Of a stretch of DNA of 64,000 nt, positions 24,056 to 33,209 are shown one piece after another. Made by a program: the position numbers and the translations under genes. The notes under the pieces were generated by a model, which did no database searches, was not told the origin of the DNA, and was given only the letters and a program-made list of their open reading frames with translations. This DNA is from Pelagerythrobacter marensis (GTDB taxonomy: Bacteria; Pseudomonadota; Alphaproteobacteria; Sphingomonadales; Sphingomonadaceae): NCBI RefSeq assembly GCF_001028625.1, contig NZ_CP011805.1, forward strand, positions 2,651,001-2,715,000, in the 5' to 3' direction. Every line of letters starts with the position of its first letter. Within the stretch, counting starts at the first letter, position 1.

Positions 24056-24879
24056 GCGAATATGCCGTGGACCTTGCCGCCTATTGCGCCCGCATCGGCT
24101 ATTCCGGGCCGCTGGAGCCGACGCTGGACACGCTGCGCGCATTGCAGGAATTGCATCCGGCGGCGATCCCGTTCGAGGCGATCGACGTTCTGCTCGATCG
24201 CGGGGTGGATCTCGCTCCGCACGTGGTTGACGACAAACTGATCGCGCGCGGACGGGGCGGCTATTGCTACGAGCAGAACGGGCTGTTCAAGCGCGTGCTG
24301 GAAGCGGTTGGCTTCGAAGTGGAAGGCCTGATCGCGCGCGTGAACTGGCAGGCCCCGCCCGACGCGCCCTTGAACCCGCCGTCGCATATGGCGCTGCGGG
24401 TAACGGTAGGCGGCGCGGCCTGGCTGGTCGATGTCGGTTTCGGCAGCTGCGTGCCGACCGCGCCGCTCCGCCTGGCTTGCCGCGAGCCGCAAAACACGCC
24501 GCACGAAATCTTCCGCCTGACCCCGGCGATGCACGGGCTGCAACTGGAAGCCTCGATCGCGGGCAAGTGGCAGCCGGTCTACCGGGTCGTGCCGACACCC
24601 GTGCTCGATGGCGACTATACGCTGCACAACTGGTTCACCGCGACCCACCCCAGCTCGCATTTCCGCCACCGGTTGATCGTGACGCGCACGACGCCCGAGG
24701 CACGGCATGTGCTTGCCGATGCCCGCGTGACGGTGCGCGGGCGCGACGGGACCGTTCATCGCGAAACGTTGAACGCCGGTGCGATTGAACGGGCACTTGC
24801 CGAGCGGTTCGGCCTGCCGGTCGAGCGCGAATGGCGGGCGGTGATCGAGCGGGCGGCTGCGGCAGAGATGCTCGACTGA
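24052..24879 (+). CDS. nat: Arylamine N-acetyltransferase
   Basis: This enzyme transfers acetyl from acetyl-CoA to arylamines and hydrazines. The 275-residue protein carries the complete catalytic triad: cysteine 72 in RGGYCYE, histidine 112 in SHMALRV and aspartate 127 in LVDVGFG. Length and spacing match bacterial NATs. The ATG overlaps the stop of the FMN reductase gene (ATGA), a pairing that suggests reduction of nitro- or azo-aromatics followed by acetylation; that role is inferred. Confidence 0.94.
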   Translation: MSEYAVDLAAYCARIGYSGPLEPTLDTLRALQELHPAAIPFEAIDVLLDRGVDLAPHVVDDKLIARGRGGYCYEQNGLFKRVLEAVGFEVEGLIARVNWQAPPDAPLNPPSHMALRVTVGGAAWLVDVGFGSCVPTAPLRLACREPQNTPHEIFRLTPAMHGLQLEASIAGKWQPVYRVVPTPVLDGDYTLHNWFTATHPSSHFRHRLIVTRTTPEARHVLADARVTVRGRDGTVHRETLNAGAIERALAERFGLPVEREWRAVIERAAAAEMLD

Positions 24880-24977
24880 GCGGCAGGCCCGGCCCTGGCG
24901 AGCCATGTGGAAACCTTGCCAGCCCCGGCGAATTGCGACAGGTCAGGTGCCGACACATGATGCGAGGGGAGATGTCG

Positions 24978-25952
24978 ATGAAGACCGCGATCACCGAAAT
25001 GTTCGGTATCCAGCACCCGATAATCCAGGGCGGAATGCACTATGTCGGGTTCGCCGAAATGGCCGCCGCGGTGTCCAATGCCGGCGGACTGGGGATCATC
25101 ACCGGGCTGACGCAGAAGACACCTGCCGATCTTGCCAACGAGATCGCCCGTTGCCGCGACATGACCGACAAGCCGTTCGGCGTGAACCTGACCTTCCTGC
25201 CGACGGTGAATGCGCCCGATTATCCCGGTTACATCCGCGCGATCGTGGAAGGCGGGGTGAAAGCGGTGGAGACCGCGGGCAATAACCCGCAGGCGGTGCT
25301 GCCGCATCTCAAGGATGCCGGGATCAAGGTGATCCATAAGTGCACCAGCGTGCGCCACGCGCTGAAGGCGCAGTCGATCGGGTGCGATGCGGTTTCGGTC
25401 GACGGGTTCGAATGCGGCGGCCATCCGGGTGAAGACGACGTGCCGAACTTCATCCTCCTGCCCCGCGCGGCGGACGAACTGGAGATCCCGTTCGTATCGA
25501 GCGGCGGCATGGCCGACGGGCGCAGCCTCGTCGCAAGCCTCGCGTTCGGCGCGGCGGGCATGAACATGGGCACGCGCTTCATCGCGACGAAGGAGGCCCC
25601 GGTCCACGACAACGTCAAGCAGGCGATCCTGGCCGCGAGCGAGCTCGATACGCGGCTGGTGATGCGCCCGCTGCGCAATACCGAACGGGTGCTGACGAAC
25701 GACGCGGTCGAGCGGTTGCTTGAGAAAGAACGCGCGCTGGGCGCCGATCTGAAGTTCGAAGACATTATCGAGGAAGTTGCCGGCGTCTATCCTTCGATCA
25801 TGCGCGAAGGGGAAATGGACCGCGGGGCGTGGAGCTGCGGCATGGTCGCCGGCCTCGTCTACGACATCCCGACGTGCAGGGAACTGATCGACCGGATCAT
25901 GAGCCAGGCGAACGACATCGTCGACCGGATGGACGGGTTGCGCCGCGCCTGA
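24978..25952 (+). CDS. Nitronate monooxygenase (2-nitropropane dioxygenase family)
   Basis: This 324-residue FMN-dependent TIM-barrel enzyme oxidises alkyl nitronates such as propionate 3-nitronate. The N-terminal PIIQGGMHYVG, the central GFECGGHPGEDD and SSGGMADGRSL, and the phosphate site GTRFIATKEAPVH follow the family. Two close ATGs exist at 24972 and 24978; AGGGGAG ends at 24971, so 24978 has the workable spacing. Some family members act in other flavin reactions, so the substrate is not certain. Confidence 0.88.
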   Translation: MKTAITEMFGIQHPIIQGGMHYVGFAEMAAAVSNAGGLGIITGLTQKTPADLANEIARCRDMTDKPFGVNLTFLPTVNAPDYPGYIRAIVEGGVKAVETAGNNPQAVLPHLKDAGIKVIHKCTSVRHALKAQSIGCDAVSVDGFECGGHPGEDDVPNFILLPRAADELEIPFVSSGGMADGRSLVASLAFGAAGMNMGTRFIATKEAPVHDNVKQAILAASELDTRLVMRPLRNTERVLTNDAVERLLEKERALGADLKFEDIIEEVAGVYPSIMREGEMDRGAWSCGMVAGLVYDIPTCRELIDRIMSQANDIVDRMDGLRRA

Positions 25953-25970
25953 CCGGGGCCGCTGCCGCGC

Positions 25971-26519
25971 CTACCAGGCGTAGCCCGCGGCGACCGCGCG
26001 CTTTTCGGCCGGGGTCGATTCGCGGCCCAGGGCCGTGTTGCGGTGGGGGAAGCGGCCGAACCGCGCAATCATGCGATAATGGTTGCACGCGAAGCCGCGC
26101 TGTTTGGGCGACTGCGCGAAATAGGCCAGCGATGCGCGCTGATCGGCGATGTCTTCGCTGTGCATCAGCGGCATGGCGATAAAGGCGCGCTGGCGTTCGG
26201 GCAGCCGCAGATCCCATCGGCGGGCGATCACGCGGCGCGCGATTGTTCGGGCCAGCGGATCGGAGGCGAAGGCACGCGCCTGGCCGCGAAACAGGTTGCG
26301 CGGCACCTGGTCGAACAGCAGGATCGCGGCTTGCGCGGTCAATGGGTCGCGCAGAAATTCGCCGGCTGGCCGGTGGCGCAGTGCCTGCCAGTCGCACACA
26401 AAGCGGCGGCGCAGCAGATCGTCCACCGCCGCGCCGCCCCCGTACCAGTCGGCGGGGCCAAGGCGATGGAACCAGACATGCAGCATTTCCGCCGCCCAGC
26501 GGCGCGGGGCGGCGGTCAT
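25971..26519 (-). CDS. DUF924 family protein
   Basis: This 182-residue protein has the family signatures LLFDQVPRNLFRG, the helix MPLMHSEDIADQ and RFGRFPHRN. DUF924 proteins are TPR-like all-helical proteins of unknown role, common in proteobacteria. It is the third gene of a small operon, 7 bases after the two secreted paralogues described next, but shows no obvious functional link to them. Confidence 0.9.
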   Translation of the reverse strand: MTAAPRRWAAEMLHVWFHRLGPADWYGGGAAVDDLLRRRFVCDWQALRHRPAGEFLRDPLTAQAAILLFDQVPRNLFRGQARAFASDPLARTIARRVIARRWDLRLPERQRAFIAMPLMHSEDIADQRASLAYFAQSPKQRGFACNHYRMIARFGRFPHRNTALGRESTPAEKRAVAAGYAW

Positions 26520-26526
26520 GCGATGG

Positions 26527-26925
26527 CTAGCCTTCGACTTTCTTGTAAGGGACGAAATCGCCCAGGAAGATGTTGCCGGTGTAGAAGCCGCCCATCCGGT
26601 CGAACGTCGTTATCATGTCCATCCGGCACAGCTGGCTGCCAGTCCGGCGAATGGCCATCGCGTCGCCATCGTCGAGCGCTTCGGCATCGCGCGGGATATT
26701 GACGTAAACCGTGCTGCCGCGCTCCACCACGATCGCGGTCCCGTCGATCACCCGCATACGGGTACTGGGCGCCATCTGGACGCACGATTGCGGCTCCCCC
26801 GCGACGCGCCCTTCGATCAGCTTGGCCAGTTCGGCCTCGCCTTCGGTCTTGTGATGATCGGCGGCAGCGGGGGCGGCGAAAATCGTTCCCGCCGCGATGG
26901 TGGCAATCAGAGTAGCTGTCTTCAT
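26527..26925 (-). CDS. Secreted hypothetical protein, tandem paralogue B
   Basis: This 132-residue protein has a signal peptide cleaved after APAAA. The mature part includes AKLIEGRVAGEPQSC, TAIVVERGSTVYVN, a second cysteine in SQLCRMD and a C-terminal GDFVPYKK. It aligns along its whole length with the protein encoded just upstream (26929-27351). Two conserved cysteines suggest a disulfide. AAGGAGG precedes the ATG. No named family is known to me. Confidence 0.8.
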   Translation of the reverse strand: MKTATLIATIAAGTIFAAPAAADHHKTEGEAELAKLIEGRVAGEPQSCVQMAPSTRMRVIDGTAIVVERGSTVYVNIPRDAEALDDGDAMAIRRTGSQLCRMDMITTFDRMGGFYTGNIFLGDFVPYKKVEG

Positions 26926-26928
26926 TGG

Positions 26929-27351
26929 TCAGCCTCCTTGTTTCTCTTGGCTCTGGTCCCCCCCAGCCTTCGTATACGGGACAAAACTGTCGAGAATCAG
27001 GATCGGCCCCGGCACGCCGCCCAACCGGTCGTGCAGTTCGACGCGGTCGTGGCGGCAGACCTCGGTCCCATACTGATGGAACACCGGCAGATCGCTGCTG
27101 GAAAGCATGCGCGCGCCGCCCGGGCGATTGACCCACAAGGTCGCGCCGTCGCGAAACACGATCGCGGTCCGGCTGATGATCTCCACCGCGTCACGCTGGC
27201 TTTCCTGCAGGCAGCGAACCGGCTCGCCCGCCACGCGCCCTTCCAGCATTTCGGCCAGCCGCACTTCTCCGCGCGACGGCTTTTCCGCCGCCACCGGGCT
27301 GGCGAGCGCGGCCGAAGCTGCGATCAGAGGAACGAGAATCCCGTGTTTCAT
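26929..27351 (-). CDS. Secreted hypothetical protein, tandem paralogue A
   Basis: This 140-residue protein has a signal peptide ending around SPVAA. It shares AEMLEGRVAGEPVRC, TAIVFRDGATLWVN, EVCRHDRVELHDRLGG and DSFVPYTK with the next gene's product, so the two arose by tandem duplication and then diverged. The longer in-frame start at 27405 would place 18 polar residues before the signal peptide, so the ATG at 27351 is preferred. Only three bases separate its stop from the next start. Confidence 0.8.
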   Translation of the reverse strand: MKHGILVPLIAASAALASPVAAEKPSRGEVRLAEMLEGRVAGEPVRCLQESQRDAVEIISRTAIVFRDGATLWVNRPGGARMLSSSDLPVFHQYGTEVCRHDRVELHDRLGGVPGPILILDSFVPYTKAGGDQSQEKQGG

Positions 27352-27409
27352 AGACAGGCGATGTAACATGCTTCGCGTGAACGCGCGATGAGCATGTGGG
27401 CGCAACGGA

Positions 27410-28840
27410 TCAGGCCGTGCCGCCGACCGTCAGCCGGTCGACCAGCAGCGTGGGCTGGCCGACCCCTGCGGGCACGCCCTGTCCGCCCTTGCCGCACATC
27501 CCCACGCCTTCGTCGAGCGCGAGATCGTTGCCGATGCCCGAAACGCGCGTGAGCACGCTGGGCCCGTCGCCGATCAGCGTCGCGCCCTTGATCGGCTCGC
27601 CGATCTTTCCATCCTCGACCAGATAGGCTTCGGTGCAGGAAAAGACGAACTTGCCCGATACGATATCGACCTGCCCGCCGCCGAAGCTCTTGGCATAGAT
27701 GCCGTTCTTCATCCGGCTGAGCAACTCGGCCGGATCGTCCTTGCCCGCCCGCATGAAAGTGTTGGTCATGCGCGGCATCGGTGCGTGTTCGAAGCTTTCG
27801 CGCCGCCCGTTGCCGGTCGGTTCCATTCCCATGAGCCGGGCGTTCAGCCGGTCCTGCATATAGCCTTTGAGGATCCCGTCCTCGATCAGCACGGTCTCAC
27901 GCGTGGGCGTGCCTTCGTCGTCGATCGACAGCGATCCGCGCCGGTCGCGAATGGCGCCATCGTCGACCACGGTCACGCCGGGCGCCGCGACCCGTTCGCC
28001 GATCCGGCCGGAGAAGGCGCTGGTGCCCTTGCGATTGAAGTCGCCTTCCAGCCCGTGGCCGACTGCTTCGTGGAGGAGAACACCGGGCCATCCGGGGCCG
28101 AGCAGAACCGGAACCTCGCCCGCCGGTGCGTCGACGCTGTCGAGGTTGACCATTGCCTGACGGACGGCTTCGTCCACGGCGCGGTTCCATTGGGCGGGAT
28201 CGAACAGCCGGTCGTAGAGATGGCGCCCGCCGAACCCGAAACTGCCCCGTTCGCGCCGGCCGTTCGCTTCGGCCACGACCCCGACGTTGAGGCGCACCAG
28301 CGGGCGCACATCGGTGGCGACGAAGCCGTCGGGCCGCACGATTTCGACCACGCTCCAGCTCGCCAGCAGGCTGGCGGTGACTTGCGTCACACGCGGATCG
28401 CGCGCGCGCGCGGCAGCGTCGATCGTTTCCAGCAGGGCGACCTTATCTGCGAAGGGCACGGCGTCCAGCGGATTGTCGGCCGTATAGAGGTGGCGGTTGT
28501 TCCCCCTTGGGGCCGCTGCGCGCGGGCCCTGACCGGGATCGAGCAGTTGCAGCGTTGCGCCCGCGCGGACGATCGCTGCCTCGCCAATCTCATTGGCATG
28601 GGTGAACCCGGTCGTTTCGCCCGAAATGCCGCGCAGGCCGAAGCCCGAATCGCGGGCATAGTCCGCCGTCTTGAGGCGCCCGTCATCGAACGCGAGCGCT
28701 TCGCGCGCGGTATATTGCAGATAGAGCTCGCCATCGTCGCACGGTTCCAGCAGGCGCGCGGTCAGCGCGGCGGCGCGTTCGGGGTCGAGCTTGCCCTGAC
28801 CATAAAGGAAAGCGCGCGGATCGGTCGGCTGGACTGTCAT
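27410..28840 (-). CDS. tldD: Metalloprotease TldD
   Basis: TldD forms a heterodimeric zinc protease with TldE/PmbA, known from microcin B17 maturation and CcdA degradation. The 476-residue protein carries the zinc motif HEAVGH in LLHEAVGHGLEGD and the C-terminal GKFVFSCTEAYLVEDGKIG block. An upstream ATG at 28870 adds ten residues; the ATG at 28840 gives the normal N-terminus. The partner gene is not in the window. Confidence 0.94.
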   Translation of the reverse strand: MTVQPTDPRAFLYGQGKLDPERAAALTARLLEPCDDGELYLQYTAREALAFDDGRLKTADYARDSGFGLRGISGETTGFTHANEIGEAAIVRAGATLQLLDPGQGPRAAAPRGNNRHLYTADNPLDAVPFADKVALLETIDAAARARDPRVTQVTASLLASWSVVEIVRPDGFVATDVRPLVRLNVGVVAEANGRRERGSFGFGGRHLYDRLFDPAQWNRAVDEAVRQAMVNLDSVDAPAGEVPVLLGPGWPGVLLHEAVGHGLEGDFNRKGTSAFSGRIGERVAAPGVTVVDDGAIRDRRGSLSIDDEGTPTRETVLIEDGILKGYMQDRLNARLMGMEPTGNGRRESFEHAPMPRMTNTFMRAGKDDPAELLSRMKNGIYAKSFGGGQVDIVSGKFVFSCTEAYLVEDGKIGEPIKGATLIGDGPSVLTRVSGIGNDLALDEGVGMCGKGGQGVPAGVGQPTLLVDRLTVGGTA

Positions 28841-28909
28841 GCCCGCGATATAGGCATGTCGGGTCGGCAATGTCAGGGGGCGGGCTATCTCAGCGGCGCT
28901 CTCGCATTG

Positions 28910-29170
28910 TCAGCGATGGCCGGGGTCGCTGCCTGCGGAAATGTCTTCCAGCGCGGTCTGGTTCGCGCCGTCGGCGGGGCCGCCGCGCAGCACGAAGCGC
29001 CGATCGCAATAGCCGCAATCGACATAACCGTGCTCGTCGATCTCAAGCCACACGCGCGGGTGACCGAGCGCCGATGCGCGATAGCGGTCGCCGGGGCGAA
29101 TCGCATCGGCACCGTCGCATTTGACGCGAACGTGATCGACCAGAGTCGTTTCGGGCGGCGGAATGTTCAT
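28910..29170 (-). CDS. Zinc-finger domain-containing protein (zf-CHCC)
   Basis: This 86-residue protein has the CHCC pattern VKCDG, GHPRVWLEI, VDCGYCDRRFVL (Cys, His, Cys, Cys zinc ligands). The same domain is found in the mitochondrial complex I subunit NDUFS6; the bacterial proteins are otherwise poorly characterised. It is divergent from the ABC ATPase gene 78 bases away and 69 bases upstream of tldD on the same strand. Confidence 0.9.
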   Translation of the reverse strand: MNIPPPETTLVDHVRVKCDGADAIRPGDRYRASALGHPRVWLEIDEHGYVDCGYCDRRFVLRGGPADGANQTALEDISAGSDPGHR

Positions 29171-29248
29171 GGGGCGCAGATAATGCGATGCGCGCGCTTG
29201 CGCAACTGGCCCTTTACGGATCGGCCGGGGACGCCCAATTGAGCGGTC

Positions 29249-30223
29249 ATGACCGATGCCGCCCAGCAGACTTCGCCCGCCGATGCCCCGCCGGCAATTG
29301 CCATTCGCGATCTGACCAAACGCTACGCAGGGGAGAAGGGCGAACAGGGCAAGCTCGCGCTCGACGGCGTCAGCTTCGATGTGCCGCAGGGCCAGATCTT
29401 CGGCCTCCTGGGGCCCAATGGGGCGGGCAAGTCCACACTGATCAACACCCTTGCCGGGCTGGTGACCAAGACTGCCGGCAGCGCCGAGATCTGGGGCTTC
29501 GATATCGATCGCAGTCCGCGCAATGCCAAGCGGATGATCGGGATCGTCCCGCAGGAAATCGTCTTCGACCCGTTCTTCACTCCGTTCGAAGTGCTGGAGA
29601 ATCAGGGCGGCTTCTACGGTATCGGCAAGGCGGACCGGCGCAGCGAGGAACTGCTCGCCGCCGTACATCTGGCGGACAAGCGCGATGCCTATGCCCGCAC
29701 CCTGTCGGGGGGGATGAAGCGGCGCCTGCTGATCGCCAAGGCCATGGTCCATTCGCCGCCGATCCTCGTGCTGGACGAGCCGACCGCAGGCGTTGACGTG
29801 GAATTGCGCCGGCAGCTGTGGGATCTGGTGGGCGCGTTGAACGCCGAAGGCGTGACGGTCGTTCTCACGACCCATTATCTGGAAGAAGCCGAACAGCTTT
29901 GCGACCGGATCGCGATCATCAACCACGGCAAGCTGATCGCCAACAAGCCGACTCGCGAACTGGTGGGGATGGCGCGCGAGAAGATCGTTCGCGTCACGCT
30001 CGACCGCGATATCGCCGGGCCTCCGATGGAGGAAGGGTTCATCAAGGCCGAAGTGATCGAACCACGCACGCTGGAGGTGACATACGATCGCGACGCGGCC
30101 AGCGCCGGCCAGGTGCTCGCCCGAATCCAGGCACACGGTTACGCGATTCAGGATGTCACGACGCGCGAGGCCGATCTGGAAGATGTCTTCGTTTCGCTGA
30201 CCAGCGCGAGCCGTCAGGAATGA
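29249..30223 (+). CDS. ABC transporter ATP-binding protein (ABC-2 exporter type)
   Basis: This 324-residue ATPase has Walker A GPNGAGKST, signature LSGGMKRRLLIAKA, Walker B ILVLDEPTAGVD and the H-loop TTHYLEEAEQ. The C-terminal extension ending in LEDVFVSLT is typical of ABC-2 (drug, polysaccharide or YadG-like) exporters. The permease that should pair with it is not adjacent: the next gene is small and on the opposite strand. Confidence 0.88.
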   Translation: MTDAAQQTSPADAPPAIAIRDLTKRYAGEKGEQGKLALDGVSFDVPQGQIFGLLGPNGAGKSTLINTLAGLVTKTAGSAEIWGFDIDRSPRNAKRMIGIVPQEIVFDPFFTPFEVLENQGGFYGIGKADRRSEELLAAVHLADKRDAYARTLSGGMKRRLLIAKAMVHSPPILVLDEPTAGVDVELRRQLWDLVGALNAEGVTVVLTTHYLEEAEQLCDRIAIINHGKLIANKPTRELVGMAREKIVRVTLDRDIAGPPMEEGFIKAEVIEPRTLEVTYDRDAASAGQVLARIQAHGYAIQDVTTREADLEDVFVSLTSASRQE

Positions 30224-30271
30224 CAGGGGCCTGATCGGCTCTCCGGCGCTGCGGCGTCGTTTCTTGCTCGA

Positions 30272-30472
30272 TTATCGCGACGCTGCGTGGCGGAAACGGC
30301 GCGCGGCGTCGAGCGCATGATCCTTGGCGCCGTCTTCGCAATCGGCGTCGGCCAGCGTTTCGATTTCGGAAGCCGCACGATTGAGCAATCGCTTGGCAAT
30401 CGCCTCTTCATGCTCGGCCTCGTCACGTTCGCGGCGAAGGCGCTGTGTTTCAGTGTCGGACTTCTCGTCCAT
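30272..30472 (-). CDS. Small charged hypothetical protein
   Basis: This is a 66-residue hydrophilic, mostly helical protein beginning MDEKSDTETQRLRRERDEAE. Alternative in-frame starts at 30502 (ATG) and 30520 (TTG) would add 10 or 16 residues; none has a strong ribosome site. The heptad-like pattern could form a coiled coil. It lies between the ABC ATPase and nadB on the opposite strand. Function unknown. Confidence 0.5.
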   Translation of the reverse strand: MDEKSDTETQRLRRERDEAEHEEAIAKRLLNRAASEIETLADADCEDGAKDHALDAARRFRHAASR

Positions 30473-30610
30473 CCGATGGGGTCCCGTTGTGTCGACGTCC
30501 ATGCATCCACGTCCGTTCAAGGCATCGCGGAGGGGCTAGCACATTGCCGCTTTGCTGGCGAGTACATCTCCTCTCTGTCGCCGGGGATGGTGTTGTGCAA
30601 GAGAGGCGCG

Positions 30611-32191
30611 ATGAACGAATGTGACATTCTCGTCATCGGATCCGGCGCGGCCGGGCTGACGGCGGCGCTTGCGCTGGCAGAAACGCGGCGCGTGACGGTG
30701 CTGGCCAAGGGCTCGCTTACCGGGGGCAGCACCGCCTGGGCCCAGGGCGGGATCGCCGCCGTGCTGGATGCCGGCGATACCTTCGACAATCATATTCGCG
30801 ACACGATGGTCGCGGGCGCCGGCCTGAACCGGCGCGAGACGGTGGAATTCGTGATCGAACGTGCGCCGCGTTCGATCGATCGGCTGGTGGAACTGGGCGT
30901 TCCCTTCAACACCGAAGGCGCCGACCTGCATCTGACGCGCGAAGGCGGCCATTCGCACCGGCGGATCGTGCACGTCGACGATGCGACCGGCTGGGCAGTG
31001 CAGGAAGCGCTGCTGAAGGCGGCGCAGGCCAATCCGAACATCACCCTGCTGCCCGGACGCAGCTGCATCGATCTGATTACCGGGCGGCACGGGGAAAAGT
31101 TTTCGGGCGATGGCCGCATCTGGGGCGCCTATGCGCTGGACGAGGCAAGCGGACGGGTCGAACGCCACGTTGCGCGCGCCACTGTCCTGGCGGCGGGCGG
31201 GGCGGGGCGTGTCTATCAGTTCTCCACCGCGCCGCGCGGCGCCACGGGGGACGGGATCGCCATGGCCTGGCGCGCCGGGGCGCGGGTTTCCAACATGGAA
31301 ATGATGCAGTTCCACCCGACCTGCCTCTATAACCTGGAGGTCAAGAACTTCCTGATTACCGAGGCTGTGCGGGGCGAAGGCGGGCACCTGCTCCACCCGG
31401 AAACCGGCCGCCGCTATATGACCGATTACGATGCGGAGCGGATGGAACTGGCCCCGCGCGACATCGTGGCGCGGGCGAACGACGACCAGATCAAGCGCTA
31501 CGGCCTCGATTACGTCCATCTCGATATCAGCCATCAGCCGCCCGAATTCGTGCGGCAGCACTTCCCCACGATCCACGAGAAGCTGGCCGGGCTGGGGATC
31601 GACATGACGCGCGAACCGATCCCCGTCGTCCCGGCGCAGCACTATACCTGCGGGGGCGTGCTGATCGGGCTGGATGCGCGGACCGACCTGCCGGGCCTGT
31701 GGGCGGCCGGCGAATGCACCGAAAGCGGCCTGCACGGGGCCAACCGCCTGGCGTCGAATTCGCTGCTCGAATGCTTCGTCTTCGGGGAGGCGGCGGCGCG
31801 CGATATCCTCGCCGGATGGGACGATCTGCCCGCGCCGCCCGCGATCCGCGAATGGGACGAAAGCCGCGTCACCGATTCGGACGAGGAAGTGGTCATCAAG
31901 CAGAACTGGACCGAGATCCGGCGCATGATGTGGAACTATGTCGGGATCGTGCGCACGACCAAGCGGCTGGAGCGGGCCCAGCACCGGATCGATCTGCTGG
32001 CGCAGGAGATTCAGGATTATTACGGATCGTTCCGGGTCACGACCGATCTGATCGAGCTGCGCAACCTGCACCAGTGCGCCGACCTGATCGTGCGCAGCGC
32101 CCTGCGCCGGCACGAGAGCCGCGGACTGCATTTCACCCTGGACTATCCCGAAACAGACGCGGTCGCCCGCGATACCGTACTGGTGCCGTAA
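30611..32191 (+). CDS. nadB: L-aspartate oxidase
   Basis: NadB is the first enzyme of de novo NAD synthesis, oxidising aspartate to iminoaspartate with FAD. The 526-residue protein has the FAD motif GSGAAGL (10-16) and the STAWAQGGIAA and QFHPTCLY blocks. ARDIVAR, HYTCGG and ASNSLLECFVFG complete the succinate dehydrogenase/fumarate reductase superfamily signatures. AGAGAGGCG precedes the ATG. Its usual partners nadA and nadC are not nearby. Confidence 0.95.
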   Translation: MNECDILVIGSGAAGLTAALALAETRRVTVLAKGSLTGGSTAWAQGGIAAVLDAGDTFDNHIRDTMVAGAGLNRRETVEFVIERAPRSIDRLVELGVPFNTEGADLHLTREGGHSHRRIVHVDDATGWAVQEALLKAAQANPNITLLPGRSCIDLITGRHGEKFSGDGRIWGAYALDEASGRVERHVARATVLAAGGAGRVYQFSTAPRGATGDGIAMAWRAGARVSNMEMMQFHPTCLYNLEVKNFLITEAVRGEGGHLLHPETGRRYMTDYDAERMELAPRDIVARANDDQIKRYGLDYVHLDISHQPPEFVRQHFPTIHEKLAGLGIDMTREPIPVVPAQHYTCGGVLIGLDARTDLPGLWAAGECTESGLHGANRLASNSLLECFVFGEAAARDILAGWDDLPAPPAIREWDESRVTDSDEEVVIKQNWTEIRRMMWNYVGIVRTTKRLERAQHRIDLLAQEIQDYYGSFRVTTDLIELRNLHQCADLIVRSALRRHESRGLHFTLDYPETDAVARDTVLVP

Positions 32192-32318
32192 CGCGCGACG
32201 TACGCCGGGCAGGACCCCTTGCCGGTTGATCCTTTCGCGCGAATGCGCTTCGTTGCAGATCGAAACCGGCAGCTCGCCCAAACGGCGGGTCTGGTCGCAT
32301 TTCGGGGGGAGAATACGC

Positions 32319-33209
32319 GTGGCACAGATCACCGCCAACGGCATCACGCTGGAATACGAAGATTACGGCAAGCCGGGCGATCCGCCGATCCTGCTGATCA
32401 TGGGGCTGGGTGCGCAGTTGACGCTGTGGCCGATCGAACTGGTCGAGGCGCTGGTGGCGCAGGGGTTTCGCGTTATCCGATACGACAATCGCGACATCGG
32501 CCTCAGCCACAAGTTCGACGGGGTGAAGGCGCCGGGCATTCTTTCGTTGATGCTGCTCGGCCGGATCGGCCTGACGCCGCGGGTCCCCTATACCCTGGGC
32601 GACATGGCGGCCGATGCGGTCGGCCTGCTCGATGCGCTGGATATCGCGCGCGCGCATGTGGTCGGTGCCAGCATGGGCGGGATAATCGCGCAGCATGTCG
32701 CCTTCACCCGGCCCGAGCGGGTTCTGTCGTTGACCTCGATCATGTCGACCACCGGCAATCGCCGCCTGCCGCCCGCGCGCAAGGAAGCGCTCGACGTGCT
32801 GACGAAGCGCCCCGATTCGACCGACGAGGAGGTTCTCGTCGCACATGGCATGAAGATCGCGCGCACGATCGGCAGCCCGGCCTACCCGCCGGACGCAGAC
32901 CGGCTGCGGGCCAACGTGACCGCGAGCATCAGGCGCAGTTACTACCCCGCCGGCCTGCAGCGCCAGATCGCCGCCATTCTGGCCGACGGTGACCGCCGCG
33001 CCCGTCTGCGCGATGTGGCGGCGCCGACACTGGTGATCCACGGGGAAGCGGACCCGCTGGTTCCGCTCGCCGGCGGGCAGGACACGGCGGCCGCGATTCG
33101 CGGGGCGAAGCTGCAGACGTTCCCCGGCATGGGGCACGATATCCCGCTGGACCTGATCGATCCGCTGGCGGATGCGATCGCCGCCCACGTCCGCGATTCG
33201 CAGCGCTGA
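32319..33209 (+). CDS. Alpha/beta hydrolase
   Basis: This 296-residue hydrolase has the nucleophile elbow GASMGG, an acidic residue in GEADPLVP and a histidine in GMGHDIP, the full catalytic triad. The most likely start is GTG at 32319, seven bases after GGGGGGAGA; an upstream ATG at 32226 lacks such a site. Substrate unknown: esterases, epoxide hydrolases and dehalogenase-like enzymes share the fold. Confidence 0.85.
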   Translation: MAQITANGITLEYEDYGKPGDPPILLIMGLGAQLTLWPIELVEALVAQGFRVIRYDNRDIGLSHKFDGVKAPGILSLMLLGRIGLTPRVPYTLGDMAADAVGLLDALDIARAHVVGASMGGIIAQHVAFTRPERVLSLTSIMSTTGNRRLPPARKEALDVLTKRPDSTDEEVLVAHGMKIARTIGSPAYPPDADRLRANVTASIRRSYYPAGLQRQIAAILADGDRRARLRDVAAPTLVIHGEADPLVPLAGGQDTAAAIRGAKLQTFPGMGHDIPLDLIDPLADAIAAHVRDSQR

